Source of the DNA: an uncultured Pseudomonadota bacterium
Lineage (GTDB): Bacteria > Myxococcota_A > UBA796 > SXON01
Direction of reading: 5' to 3'
Assembly (NCBI GenBank): GCA_903875225.1
Contig: CAIQVJ010000015.1
Span: 1 to 54,512, forward strand
DNA: 54,512 nt
A program made the translations under genes and the position numbers. Position 1 is the stretch's first letter. Each line of letters starts with the position of its first letter. Shown piece by piece: positions 34,651-42,875 of this stretch. The notes under the pieces were generated by a model. That model was not told the DNA's origin. It did no database searches and saw only the letters and a list, made by a program, of their open reading frames with translations.

Positions 34651-35834
34651 GACCGCCCTTTTCCCGCCCGGCCGGCTGCGCGTTCGGCGAGCACGCCCTG
34701 AAGGCCCCACACGGCGGAGAACCCGCGGGCATCCTCGGCGGACCAGAGGCGATTCTCCTCGCCGTAGGTCCCTGCACCGGCGTCCATGAGGCTCCACTGC
34801 GAACGCACGCCGTGGACCTCGATGCGGCCCTGTGCGACGTGCACCCGCACCTCGCCTGTCACCCGACGCTGGGTGGACGTGAGGAACGTCTCGATGTCGC
34901 GCATGACCGGGTCGAAGAAGTTCCCTTCGTGCAGCATCTGCCCGTAGAAGCTCCCGAGGCTCTCCTTCTGCGTGAGCTGCCAGCGGGTCAGGACGAGCTT
35001 CTCCAGCTCCCGGTGCGCCTCGATGAGGATCGCCGCGGCGGGCGCCTCGAACGCGATCCGGCCCTTGATCCCGAGGATGGTGTCCCCGAGGTGGATGCCG
35101 CGCCCGACCCCGTGTCGTGCGCCGAGGGCGTTCAGCGGCTCCACCGCGGCCAGGCCGTCGCTCGGCAGGCCCTCCACGAACGAGATCGTGAACGTCTCGC
35201 CCGCCGGGTCGGCAGCGGCCGGAGACGTCGTCGTGGGCCACGCCTCCTCGGGGAGGTACTGCCAGGCGTCGTGCGTCTCGCGCCCACCGATGGTCACGCC
35301 CCAGAGGCCCTGGTTGATCGAGTAGTCCTTGCGCGCCGCGGAGATGGGGAAGCCCTGCGCTGCGAGGAACGCCGCGGAGGTCTCGCGTGAGATGCGCTCG
35401 TCGCGGATCGGCGTGAGGATGCGGGCTCCGGGCAGGAGCGTGCGGATCGCCACGTCGAAGCGGATCTGATCGTTCCCGGCGCCGGTCGAGCCGTGGCAGA
35501 CCGCGTCGGCGTTGCGCAGCAGCGCCTGCTCGGCGACAGCCTGGGCCTGGACGACGCGCTCGGCGCCGACACACAGCGGGTAGACCCCACCGCGCTTGAC
35601 GTTCGCGCGGATGAGCCAGGAGATGTGCTGGTCGTACACCCGCTGCCGGGCGTCGACACAGGTGAAGTCGAACGCACCGAGCTCTTTTGCCCGCGCGGCG
35701 ATCCGGGCGCGCTCCGCGTCGTCGAGCCCACCCGTGTCGACGATCACGGCGTGCACCTCGTGCCCCTCGACCACGAAGCGGCGCAGGAGGTAGCTGGTGT
35801 CGAGGCCGCCGGAGAAGGCGAGGAGAATACGCAT
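34647..35834 (-). CDS. argG: Argininosuccinate synthase
   Basis: ArgG joins citrulline and aspartate with ATP to make argininosuccinate, the penultimate step of arginine synthesis. The 395-residue product starts with the PPi-loop ATP-binding AFSGGLDTSYLL, and has GGVYPLCVGAERV, CHGSTGAGNDQIRFD, WPTTTSPAAADPAGE and EPLNALGARHGVGRG in family order. This fits one of the branches with a KDYSINQGLWG segment. No argH, argF or argR is in the window. It is divergent from the Old Yellow Enzyme gene across a 245-base region with several palindromes. Confidence 0.95.
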   Translation of the reverse strand: MRILLAFSGGLDTSYLLRRFVVEGHEVHAVIVDTGGLDDAERARIAARAKELGAFDFTCVDARQRVYDQHISWLIRANVKRGGVYPLCVGAERVVQAQAVAEQALLRNADAVCHGSTGAGNDQIRFDVAIRTLLPGARILTPIRDERISRETSAAFLAAQGFPISAARKDYSINQGLWGVTIGGRETHDAWQYLPEEAWPTTTSPAAADPAGETFTISFVEGLPSDGLAAVEPLNALGARHGVGRGIHLGDTILGIKGRIAFEAPAAAILIEAHRELEKLVLTRWQLTQKESLGSFYGQMLHEGNFFDPVMRDIETFLTSTQRRVTGEVRVHVAQGRIEVHGVRSQWSLMDAGAGTYGEENRLWSAEDARGFSAVWGLQGVLAERAAGRAGKGRS

Positions 35835-35874
35835 GTGCTGGCTCGGGAGTCGTCGGGGGTATCAAGGATCCGAA

Positions 35875-35913
35875 GCGGTGGGGAGCCCCCGGGGGCACCC
35901 CGCTCCCGACCGC
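35875..35913. repeat. Long GC-rich hairpin in argG/OYE intergenic region
   Basis: Twelve-base arms (GCGGTGGGGAGC and GCTCCCGACCGC) match at eleven positions, with a loop that itself contains CCCCGGGGGCACCCC and can pair internally. The core GGGGGCACCCC and the following GCAGACA also occur at the left edge of the window (17-43), so this may be a dispersed element. It lies 41 bases upstream of argG and could act as an attenuator-like or cruciform structure. Confidence 0.5.
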
Positions 35914-35929
35914 AGACACCCGGTTGGGG

Positions 35930-35953
35930 GTTTCTGTCGAAGTCGACAGAAAC
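35930..35953. promoter_or_regulatory. Perfect 24-base palindrome, probable repressor operator
   Basis: GTTTCTGTCGA, the two-base spacer AG, and TCGACAGAAAC form perfect 11-base arms, markedly more AT-rich than the surroundings. It lies between the divergent argG (start 35834) and Old Yellow Enzyme (start 36080) genes. A dimeric repressor of TetR or similar type would fit, controlling either gene. TATGGA follows directly at 35954-35959 and could be a weak -10 box. The regulator is not in the adjacent genes. Confidence 0.65.
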
Positions 35954-35964
35954 TATGGATCCAG

Positions 35965-35978
35965 GGCCAATTTTGGCC
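35965..35978. promoter_or_regulatory. Second palindrome, GGCCAATTTTGGCC
   Basis: This perfect 14-base inverted repeat (six-base arms, TT spacer) begins 12 bases after the 24-base palindrome. The central AATTTT is rare in this GC-rich region. It may be a second regulator site or part of a promoter spacer for the gene at 36080. It is short enough that chance cannot be excluded. Confidence 0.4.
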
Positions 35979-36079
35979 AGAATGCTTGTCGATGGTCGGT
36001 ATGGCCGCTTACGGTTCGCTGCCTCCGGAGCGCCCTTGCCCCCCACCGTCACCCACGCCCGAGCGTGTCAGGTTCCGTC

Positions 36080-37306
36080 ATGACAACGCCCGGCTTCTCT
36101 GACCGCGTCCCGCTCCCCTGCGGCGCAGTGCTCCCGAACCGTATTGGCAAGTCCTCGCTGAGCGAGCAGATCGCGGATCGGGAGAATCGACCGACCGCCG
36201 GACTGATCCGGCTCTACGAGCGGTGGGCGAAGGGTGGGGCCGGGCTGCTCGTGACCGGCAACGTGATGATCGACAGGAAGGCGCTGGAGGAGCCGCGAAA
36301 CGTGGTGATCGACGATGAACGCGACATCGTGCTGCTGCGCGAGTGGGCGAAGGCTGCGCAGTCTGGAGGCGCCCATTGTTGGGTGCAGCTCAGCCATCCG
36401 GGTCGCCAGTCGCTTCGCACCCTGGTGCCCGTCCCGGTCGCGCCGTCCGCCGTGCCGATGAATTTCGGACGCGGCCTGTATGCCACACCCCGGGCCCTCG
36501 AGGAGCGCGAGATCCTGGCGATCATCGGGCAGTTCGCGCGTTCGGCGGGCATCGTGAAGGAGGCGGGGTTCTCGGGTGTCCAACTGATGGGCGCGCACGG
36601 CTACCTGATCAGCTCGTTCCTCTCTCCGCTCACGAACCAGCGCGAAGACGAGTGGGGCGGGTCGGCCGGGAAGCGGTCGCGGTTCATGGTCGAGACACTG
36701 CGGGCGGTTCGCGCTGCGGTGGGGCCGAAGTACCCGATCAGCATCAAGCTGAACTCCGCGGATTTCCAGCGCGGCGGGATCGAAGAGGAGGAGTCGTTGG
36801 CAGTGCTCAAGACGCTGCAGGCCGAAGGCATCGACCTCGTCGAGATCTCCGGTGGCAGCTACGAGAACGCCGTGATGATGGGCCAGGACGTGGCGGTCCG
36901 TGAGTCCACGAAGGCCCGTGAGGCCTACTTCCTGCAGTTCGCCGAGAAAGCCCGCCAGGTGACCTCGGTGCCCCTGATGTTGACTGGCGGCTTCCGGTCC
37001 CAGGAGGGGATGCAGTCTGCCCTCGCTGGCGGCGCGGTGGACGTGATCGGGCTCGGTCGGCCGCTTTGCCTGGACCCCGACCTTCCGCGTCGGCTGATCG
37101 AGGGAACGGCCCCGACGATGGTGCTGCCGCCTCGCCGGATCGGCATCCGGGAGGCTGACGCCATCCTCGAGGTGTTCTGGTACACCCAGCAGCTCCACCG
37201 GATCGCGGAGGGCCTCGAGCCGGATCCGGGCCGCGGCAACTGGTGGGCGCTGCTCGTGGCGCTGTCGAACAACGGGATCGACACCTTCCGCCGCAAGCGC
37301 TCGTAG
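36080..37306 (+). CDS. Old Yellow Enzyme family NADH:flavin oxidoreductase
   Basis: The 408-residue protein is a single TIM-barrel flavoprotein of the OYE group. Marks include LPNRIGKSSLSEQ near the N-terminus, WVQLSHPGRQS, the FMN and substrate-binding stretch GVQLMGAHGYLISSFLSP, NQREDEWGGS, and the phosphate-binding LTGGFRS and VIGLGRPL. It lacks the C-terminal Fe-S and FAD domains of dienoyl-CoA reductase-type members. OYEs reduce activated alkenes, nitro groups or nitrate esters with NAD(P)H. Bacterial OYEs are often controlled by TetR or redox-sensing repressors, and palindromes at 35930 and 35965 sit upstream. The ATG at 36080 begins the barrel. Confidence 0.9.
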   Translation: MTTPGFSDRVPLPCGAVLPNRIGKSSLSEQIADRENRPTAGLIRLYERWAKGGAGLLVTGNVMIDRKALEEPRNVVIDDERDIVLLREWAKAAQSGGAHCWVQLSHPGRQSLRTLVPVPVAPSAVPMNFGRGLYATPRALEEREILAIIGQFARSAGIVKEAGFSGVQLMGAHGYLISSFLSPLTNQREDEWGGSAGKRSRFMVETLRAVRAAVGPKYPISIKLNSADFQRGGIEEEESLAVLKTLQAEGIDLVEISGGSYENAVMMGQDVAVRESTKAREAYFLQFAEKARQVTSVPLMLTGGFRSQEGMQSALAGGAVDVIGLGRPLCLDPDLPRRLIEGTAPTMVLPPRRIGIREADAILEVFWYTQQLHRIAEGLEPDPGRGNWWALLVALSNNGIDTFRRKRS

Positions 37307-37308
37307 CA

Positions 37309-37328
37309 CCCAGGCGCGGGCCCCTGGG
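37309..37328. terminator. Weak hairpin between convergent genes
   Basis: CCCAGG and CCTGGG form a six-base stem with an eight-base loop, three bases past the stop of the OYE gene and shortly after the end of the convergent prmC gene. There is no T-run. A bidirectional termination role is inferred from position only. Confidence 0.3.
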
Positions 37329-37337
37329 GCAGTCGCC

Positions 37338-38207
37338 TCACGGGGCCGGGCGTCTGCCCAGCACGACCCTGCCCACGCCGCCCAGGTCGTTGTGCACCGC
37401 GGCGGGAAAGCCCGCCGTGGCGAGCAGTTCGGCGACTTCGGCGCCCTGGCCGGCGCCGACCTCGAACGCGATCCCGACCTGGGCCCTCCGGGCCGCGATC
37501 GGGATCAGGCGACGGTACATGTCCAGCCCGTCTGCCCCGCCGTCGAGGGCCAACCTCGGCTCATGCTTCGAGACCTCCGGGGCCAGCGCCGGGATCTCCG
37601 CCGCGGGGATGTAGGGAGGGTTCGACACGACCCAGTCGATCTTCCGGGCTGCCGGCACGGCGAGATCCCGACCGCCGAGCGCGGCGACCCGCTCCTTCAG
37701 CGCGTGCTTTTCGATGTTCCTGCGGGTGTACTCCAGCGCCTCGGGCGAGGCGTCGATCGCGTACACCCGGGTGTTCGGATCCTCCAGGGCGAGGGTGATC
37801 CCGATGCAGCCGGAGCCGCTCCCGACGTCTGCGATGTAGGTCGGGGGCCTCGGGTCCGCCGGCTCTCCCGTCCCGGTGGCCAGCTCCCGCAGGAGGACCT
37901 CGACCAGCGTCTCGGTGTCGGGCCGCGGCACCAGCACTCCAGGCCCAACCAGGAAGTCGCGGCCGTAGAACTCCTTCTCCCCGAGCACCCAGGCGAGCGG
38001 CTCGCGCTCACCGCGCCGCCGGACGAGCCCGCGGATGCTCTCCAGCTCGGGTTCGCTCATCGGGCGATCGAAGTTGAGGTAGAGCTTCACCCGGTCGAGC
38101 GCGAGCACCTTCCCCAGGATCAGCTGGGCGTCGAGGCGCGCCGTGGGGATCCCGCGGCCTTCGAAGAACGTCGTCGTGCGCTGGAGCACGTCGACGAGGG
38201 TGATCAC
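37338..38207 (-). CDS. prmC: Peptide chain release factor N5-glutamine methyltransferase
   Basis: PrmC (HemK) methylates the glutamine of the GGQ motif of release factors 1 and 2, raising their efficiency. The 289-residue product has the SAM motif [12 protein letters not shown] (126-137), the NPPY motif (196-199) and the N-terminal helical release-factor-binding domain. The GTG start at 38207 overlaps the prfA stop by four bases, so enzyme and substrate are co-translated. The gene order rho, rpmE, prfA, prmC is conserved in many bacteria. Confidence 0.95.
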   Translation of the reverse strand: MITLVDVLQRTTTFFEGRGIPTARLDAQLILGKVLALDRVKLYLNFDRPMSEPELESIRGLVRRRGEREPLAWVLGEKEFYGRDFLVGPGVLVPRPDTETLVEVLLRELATGTGEPADPRPPTYIADVGSGSGCIGITLALEDPNTRVYAIDASPEALEYTRRNIEKHALKERVAALGGRDLAVPAARKIDWVVSNPPYIPAAEIPALAPEVSKHEPRLALDGGADGLDMYRRLIPIAARRAQVGIAFEVGAGQGAEVAELLATAGFPAAVHNDLGGVGRVVLGRRPAP

Positions 38208-39301
38208 CGCGGGCCTTCCTGCTCCCGGAGCAGCTCGGCCTGGAAGTGCGCGGTCACGCCGGTGATCACCTCTTCGAGGTCACCCGTGATGATCTTGTCC
38301 AGCTTGTAGAGCGTGAACGTCGAGCCGTCGGCGCCGGTCACGCGGTGGTCCGTGAGCCGGTTCTGGGGGAAGTTGTAGGTCCGGATGCGCTCGGAGCGGT
38401 CGCCCGATCCCACCTGGGCCTTGCGGTCCGCGGCTTCGGCGGCGGCCTGCTGCGAGCGCTCACGCTCCAACAACCGCGCGGAGAGCACCTTCAGCGCCTT
38501 GGCCTTGTTCTTGATCTGCGACTTCTCGTCCTGGCAGATCACGACCATCCCGGTGGGGATGTGGGTGAGTCGCACCGCGGAGTCCGTGGTGTTCACGCTC
38601 TGCCCACCCGGTCCACCGGCGCGAAACACGTCGGTGCGCAGATCCTCGGCGCGGATCTTGATCTCGACCTCGTCGGCCTCCGGGAGCAGCGCGACAGTCG
38701 CGGCAGAGGTGTGCACGCGCCCCTGCGTCTCGGTGAGCGGCACGCGCTGCACACGATGCACGCCGGCCTCGTACTTGAGGTGGCTGTACACGGTGTCGCC
38801 GGAGATCAGGACGATGACCTCCTTGAACCCGCTGGCCGAGCCCGCAACGCTGATGTCGGAGCTGGAGATGATCTCGGTCTTCCAGCCCTTGGTGTCGGCG
38901 TAGCGCGTGTACATCCGGAACAGGTCGCCAGCGAAGAGCGCGGCTTCGTCGCCACCGGTGCCCGCCCGGATCTCGAGGATGACGTTGCGCCCCTCGTAGG
39001 GGTCCGGAGGCAGCATCAGGAGTCGAAGCTGCTTCTCCAGCTCGGGGATCTGCGCGTCCAGGCGCTCCTTGTCGGCCAGCGCCATCTCGCGCATGTCCGG
39101 GTCGGCCAGCAGCTCCGCGAGGTCGGCCCGCTCGGCCTCGGCGTCGCGAAGCTGGTGCGCGATCCCCACCAGGCGCGACACCTCTGAATGCTCGCGCGTG
39201 ACCTGCCGGTAGCGATCCCGCTGCCCGGAGATGGAGGGGTCCATCAACTGGCGGTCGAGCTCACCCAGGCGGGTTTCGAGGTCTTCGGTGCGGAGGAACA
39301 T
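38204..39301 (-). CDS. prfA: Peptide chain release factor 1
   Basis: RF1 recognises UAA and UAG stop codons and triggers peptidyl-tRNA hydrolysis. The 365-residue product has the catalytic GGQ in [16 protein letters not shown], and the codon-recognition loop in [19 protein letters not shown]. The tripeptide there reads P-L-T, within the PxT class of RF1 (PAT in E. coli) rather than the SPF of RF2. The N-terminal helical domain is complete. It is coupled to prmC by a GTGA overlap and follows rpmE after an apparent terminator. Confidence 0.96.
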   Translation of the reverse strand: MFLRTEDLETRLGELDRQLMDPSISGQRDRYRQVTREHSEVSRLVGIAHQLRDAEAERADLAELLADPDMREMALADKERLDAQIPELEKQLRLLMLPPDPYEGRNVILEIRAGTGGDEAALFAGDLFRMYTRYADTKGWKTEIISSSDISVAGSASGFKEVIVLISGDTVYSHLKYEAGVHRVQRVPLTETQGRVHTSAATVALLPEADEVEIKIRAEDLRTDVFRAGGPGGQSVNTTDSAVRLTHIPTGMVVICQDEKSQIKNKAKALKVLSARLLERERSQQAAAEAADRKAQVGSGDRSERIRTYNFPQNRLTDHRVTGADGSTFTLYKLDKIITGDLEEVITGVTAHFQAELLREQEGPR

Positions 39302-39350
39302 GGGGCACAGGCGGGTGTGGAAGGTGGAGCGAAGAGAGCAGATACACGAA

Positions 39351-39378
39351 GCCCCCGCCGGCGTTACCGAGCGGGGGC
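39351..39378 (-). terminator. Hairpin terminator after rpmE
   Basis: Eight-base arms GCCCCCGC and GCGGGGGC enclose a 12-base loop, 38 bases beyond the rpmE stop. On the minus strand the stem is followed by TTCGTGTATCT, a moderately T-rich tail. This is the best intrinsic-terminator candidate in the window, although prfA starts only 50 bases further on and may need read-through or its own promoter. Confidence 0.55.
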
Positions 39379-39415
39379 GTGCAGCCGGGCCTCGCGGACC
39401 GGCGGACGAGCGTAG

Positions 39416-39664
39416 CTACGCCTTCGCGATGCCGTACTTCTTGTTGAACTTCTCGACGCGGCCGTCGACCGCGATCGCGCGCTGCTTCCCCGTGTAGAAC
39501 GGGTGGCTGGCGGACGAGATGTCGACCTGGAGGACGAAGTGATCCACGCCATCGATGTTGCGGGAGGTCTTCGACGTGAGCGTGGACCGGGTGACGAACT
39601 CGGTGCCGGCGCCGGTATCGACGAAGACGACGGGGTTGAGCTTGGGATGGATCTTGTCTTTCAT
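39416..39664 (-). CDS. rpmE: 50S ribosomal protein L31, type B (zinc-free form)
   Basis: L31 binds near the ribosome central protuberance and the intersubunit bridge. The 82-residue product begins [16 protein letters not shown] and has [10 protein letters not shown] and HPFYTGKQ, the marks of the type B (C-minus) form, with no CxxC zinc pair. Elsewhere the type B paralogue is commonly induced under zinc starvation by Zur. Here it sits in the position of the usual rpmE. I chose the ATG at 39664 over an in-frame start three codons earlier because the family starts there. An exact TTGACA (39729 to 39724, minus strand) lies upstream, but without a clear -10 box. Confidence 0.93.
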   Translation of the reverse strand: MKDKIHPKLNPVVFVDTGAGTEFVTRSTLTSKTSRNIDGVDHFVLQVDISSASHPFYTGKQRAIAVDGRVEKFNKKYGIAKA

Positions 39665-39749
39665 GATGAACACCGGAGAGAAGGAAATTGCAGCGCGGCC
39701 GGTTTCACCCGGGGCGGGCGAGTTGTCAAGTGGCCGAGCGAGGCGTCGC

Positions 39750-40937
39750 TCACTCTGGGCGCTGACCCGTGAGCAGCGCCAGCAGGCCCTCCACGTCCCG
39801 CACGTCCCGCAGGCGCGCAGCGTGGGCGTCGCGGTCTACGAGCAGTTCAGCGCGGTGCGTCTTGCTCCGCACGGGGTCGAGCGCCGGGAACAGGCCCGCC
39901 ATCGCGGCGTCCCCATCGAGCACGATGCTGGCGTTCTCCGTGCCGTGGAACGCAGACGCCAGGGAATCGCCGCCCCCGGTCTGGAGCGTTGCGACCAGCG
40001 TGAGCGACCCGCCCTCCCGCAGGGCCCGCCCGGCGCCGAGCAGCCTGCGCACGCGTTGGACCGCCACGGCGTCGTACCCCGCGGTGGATCGACCGGAGGG
40101 GGCGGCCGTGGCGTGGGTGGCCTGCACCAGCTTGTTGACCGAGTCGAGCAGCACGACGACGTCGCGCTTGTGCTCGGCGAGACGCCGGGCCCGCTCGACC
40201 GCCATCTCCGCGACCTGGACGTGTCGGGCGTCCGGCTCGTCGAAGGTCGTGGCGAGCACCTCCGCCGAGAGGGACTGCTCGATCTCCGTCACGTCCTCCG
40301 GGCGCTCGGCCACGAGCACGACCATCACGTGCACATCGGGATGAAACGCGGTGAGCCCGCGGGCGATGCACTTGAGTACGGTGCTCTTGCCCGAGCGGGC
40401 CGGGCCCTCGACGAGCACGCGTTGCCCGCGGCCGAGCGGCACGCAGAGGTCGATCGCCCGGGCCGTCAGATCGTCGTCGTCGCCCGAACCGCCCAGCAGC
40501 AGCGCCTTTGTCGGGTGCACGGCCGTGAGGCTCTCGAAGAGCACGGCGTCGCGTGCCAGCTCCGGGTCGGCGCCGTTGACCGCACCCACCTTCGTGAGTG
40601 CGAAATAGCGCTCGTTCTCCTTCGGGGCACGCACCGTGCCCGTCACCATGTCGCCCGTCCGCAGGTTGAACTTGCGGATCTGGGAAGGGGAGACGTACAC
40701 GTCGTCCGGGCCGGGCAGGAAGCTGTATTCGGCGGCCCGGAGGAAACCGAACCCGTCGGGGAGGATCTCGATGACCCCGGCGCCCTCGGTGCTCTGCTGG
40801 CCCGCGTTCGTCGCCCGCAGGATCGCCGCCACCAGGTCTGGTTTCTTCAGGGAGCTCGCGTTCTCGATGTTTGCGGCGCGGGCGTAGTGGACGAGCTCTG
40901 CGACGGACATCGCGCGGAGGCTACCGAGGTCGGGCAT
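39750..40937 (-). CDS. rho: Transcription termination factor Rho, divergent motor domain
   Basis: Rho is a hexameric RNA-dependent ATPase that ends transcription. The first 120 residues are canonical: a helical N-terminus, then the RNA-binding fold with [27 protein letters not shown] and ERYFAL. The motor has a Walker A GPARSGKS (178-185), [10 protein letters not shown] and [14 protein letters not shown], but the Q- and R-loop regions are altered: [14 protein letters not shown] replaces [23 protein letters not shown] replaces ALIDTGSKMD, and [13 protein letters not shown] replaces RKIAEKRVFPAID. At 395 residues it is shorter at the C-terminus than E. coli Rho. Position next to rpmE, prfA and prmC is that of the standard rho gene. 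Confidence 0.87.
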   Translation of the reverse strand: MPDLGSLRAMSVAELVHYARAANIENASSLKKPDLVAAILRATNAGQQSTEGAGVIEILPDGFGFLRAAEYSFLPGPDDVYVSPSQIRKFNLRTGDMVTGTVRAPKENERYFALTKVGAVNGADPELARDAVLFESLTAVHPTKALLLGGSGDDDDLTARAIDLCVPLGRGQRVLVEGPARSGKSTVLKCIARGLTAFHPDVHVMVVLVAERPEDVTEIEQSLSAEVLATTFDEPDARHVQVAEMAVERARRLAEHKRDVVVLLDSVNKLVQATHATAAPSGRSTAGYDAVAVQRVRRLLGAGRALREGGSLTLVATLQTGGGDSLASAFHGTENASIVLDGDAAMAGLFPALDPVRSKTHRAELLVDRDAHAARLRDVRDVEGLLALLTGQRPE

Positions 40938-41007
40938 GGCGGGGAGCCAGGGAGGAAGGGGTTTTCCGCGGATCGGGGTCCGAGGAGGCAGGGGAGGGCG
41001 GCGTTTG

Positions 41008-41319
41008 TCAGGGCTTGAAGCAATCCTTCAGCAGCAGGAGGAGCCCGGGGTCGTTCGTCTTGAACCGGCCGCGGGCGATGTCGAGGGCGCCCGGGGCCTT
41101 GCCCTTGAGCACCAGGTCGGAGAACACGTCGGGGTGCGCCTTGACGATGCAGTCCGCATCGCCGTCCCGCCCTGGCGTGACGGTGCACGCGGTGGCCGAG
41201 AGCACCATCGTGTACTTGTCGTCCCCCACGGAGAAGTAGTAGCGGACCGTCTTTGGAGCCTTGCCGGGGATGAACCGGGCGGCGAGGCCGTTGAGGATGG
41301 TTGCAGCGGTAGAGGCCAT
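41008..41319 (-). CDS. SCP2 sterol-carrier domain protein
   Basis: The 103-residue product is a stand-alone SCP2 domain, a small lipid-binding fold that in bacteria appears in fatty-acid or sterol-like metabolism or as a carrier. Marks are VRYYFSVGDDKYTMVLS, ADCIVKAHPDVFSDLVLKG and the GKAPGALDIARGRFK stretch. No partner enzyme is next to it; it lies 70 bases before rho on the same strand, which may simply be read through. It has no signal or membrane segment, so it should be cytoplasmic. Confidence 0.85.
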   Translation of the reverse strand: MASTAATILNGLAARFIPGKAPKTVRYYFSVGDDKYTMVLSATACTVTPGRDGDADCIVKAHPDVFSDLVLKGKAPGALDIARGRFKTNDPGLLLLLKDCFKP

Positions 41320-41429
41320 GCAGCGCCGCTAACTGGTTCCGCGGCAACTCGCGGATCCGGCACCGGTTACGCTTTGTCGTGTTCAGCACGCAGCCCGATC
41401 GCCTCGCCCGCCCCTGTCTGGCTTCCGGG

Positions 41430-42875
41430 GTGGATGCCCGGACCCGGCTCCGTTCGGCGGCGCTTCTCGCGCTGCTGCTCGCGCTAGCGGGATGCAAGAC
41501 CCGCGCGGTGGAGACCATCGCCGGACCGAACGCAGACGTGAGCGTGGCGCTGGTCAACCCGACGACGTGCTCGGCGTGCGACCCGTTCGCCGGCGTGAGC
41601 ACGCTCCGGGTCGACATCGTGGATCCCGGGACCGCCGACGTGCTCTACACGGACTCGTTCCCGTGGCCCGGAGGCGTGCCCGCGCTGCCCGACCTGACCG
41701 GCTTCGGCGTCGTGCGCGTGGAGATGTACGGCCTCGCAGGCAACCGCGTGGTGAGCGCGGGCCGCACGGCGCCCTTCGCGGTCAAGCCCGAGAAGCCCGT
41801 CACGTTGCCGATGCTCTTCCTCCCGGCGAACCAGGCCGTGCCGCTCACCGGAGATCTGTACGCCGAGCGCTCCCGGCACGTCTCGTTCACACGCCCGGAC
41901 GGCCGGGTCGCGCTGCTCGGCGGCGTCGACCCCCGGGGCACCTCGAGGTTCAACTCGGTCGAGCTCTTCGACCCGGCCACGTTCACGTTCTCGCTGGACA
42001 CCACCCTCGCCGCAGCGCCAGTCTTTCCGGCGGTGACCACGGATGTCGATGGCGACCTGCTGCTGGTGGGCGGGGAGTCTGCGGGCGGCAGCCGGGAGAC
42101 CACCACGTTCGTGTACAGCGTCGAGGGCGAGGGCGCCCAGGGCGTGGCCACCCCCCAGCAGGAGCTGCCGGAGCCGCGCTCTCGGGGCTGCGTCGCCCGC
42201 GTGGACCAGAAGGGTGTGGTCATGGGCGGTGCCTCGGGTGACGTGCTCTTCGAGGTGATGCGGTTCGGCGCCGACACCTGGGAGTTCACCCGTGCGCAGA
42301 CAGCCGGCCTCGACGACGCCGCGGTGCAGGGGTGCATCGGCCTCGAGGACGGCCGCATCTTCGTGCTCGGCGACGAGGGCGGCCAGACCGGCTTCTTCTA
42401 CTTCAACACCGACGAGACCCTCGGGTTCGACGCGATCGCGAGCGGGCACGGGGATCAGTTCGTGAGCGGTGCGACGTTGGCGTTGCTGGGGAACGGCCAC
42501 GTCTGGGAGGTCGGCGGGGCCACGAGCAACGGGGCCGCCCGGGCGCAGACCTGGGACTTCCGACCGGAGGAGGCGTCGTTCTCGGTCTCGACCGAGCTGA
42601 TGACGCCGCGCATCCGCCCGGACGTCGCGCCCTGGATCGTGCCCGACACCGAGGCCGTGGGCTGCGGCTGGACGGAGTCCGGGCTCGCCCAGGGCACCGG
42701 CACCGTCGAGATCGTGGGGCTCGACGGGAGCGCCGGCGTGGTGGTGCAGCTCGACCGGGAGCGGCCCGGGTGCGGCATGAGCGTGCTGCCGGACGGCTCG
42801 CTGCTGGTGACCGGAGGCTTCGACGTGAACGACAGCGGGCAGCTCGGTGCCGTCGTCATCGTTCCGGCGATCTAG
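41430..42875 (+). CDS. Lipoprotein with kelch-like beta-propeller
   Basis: The product of about 481 residues has a lipoprotein signal ending LALAGC, a beta-sandwich-like first domain, and then repeated blades with a GG pair: ALLGGVD, LLLVGGES, VVMGGAS, VWEVGGATSNG and LLVTGGFD. This spacing of about 45 to 60 residues fits a kelch-type propeller, likely a binding surface on the outer membrane. The GTG at 41430 gives a normal n-region; a GTG at 41379, six bases after TACGCT, would give a 37-residue leader. The last four bases overlap the convergent carbonic anhydrase gene through CTAG. Confidence 0.75.
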   Translation: MDARTRLRSAALLALLLALAGCKTRAVETIAGPNADVSVALVNPTTCSACDPFAGVSTLRVDIVDPGTADVLYTDSFPWPGGVPALPDLTGFGVVRVEMYGLAGNRVVSAGRTAPFAVKPEKPVTLPMLFLPANQAVPLTGDLYAERSRHVSFTRPDGRVALLGGVDPRGTSRFNSVELFDPATFTFSLDTTLAAAPVFPAVTTDVDGDLLLVGGESAGGSRETTTFVYSVEGEGAQGVATPQQELPEPRSRGCVARVDQKGVVMGGASGDVLFEVMRFGADTWEFTRAQTAGLDDAAVQGCIGLEDGRIFVLGDEGGQTGFFYFNTDETLGFDAIASGHGDQFVSGATLALLGNGHVWEVGGATSNGAARAQTWDFRPEEASFSVSTELMTPRIRPDVAPWIVPDTEAVGCGWTESGLAQGTGTVEIVGLDGSAGVVVQLDRERPGCGMSVLPDGSLLVTGGFDVNDSGQLGAVVIVPAI

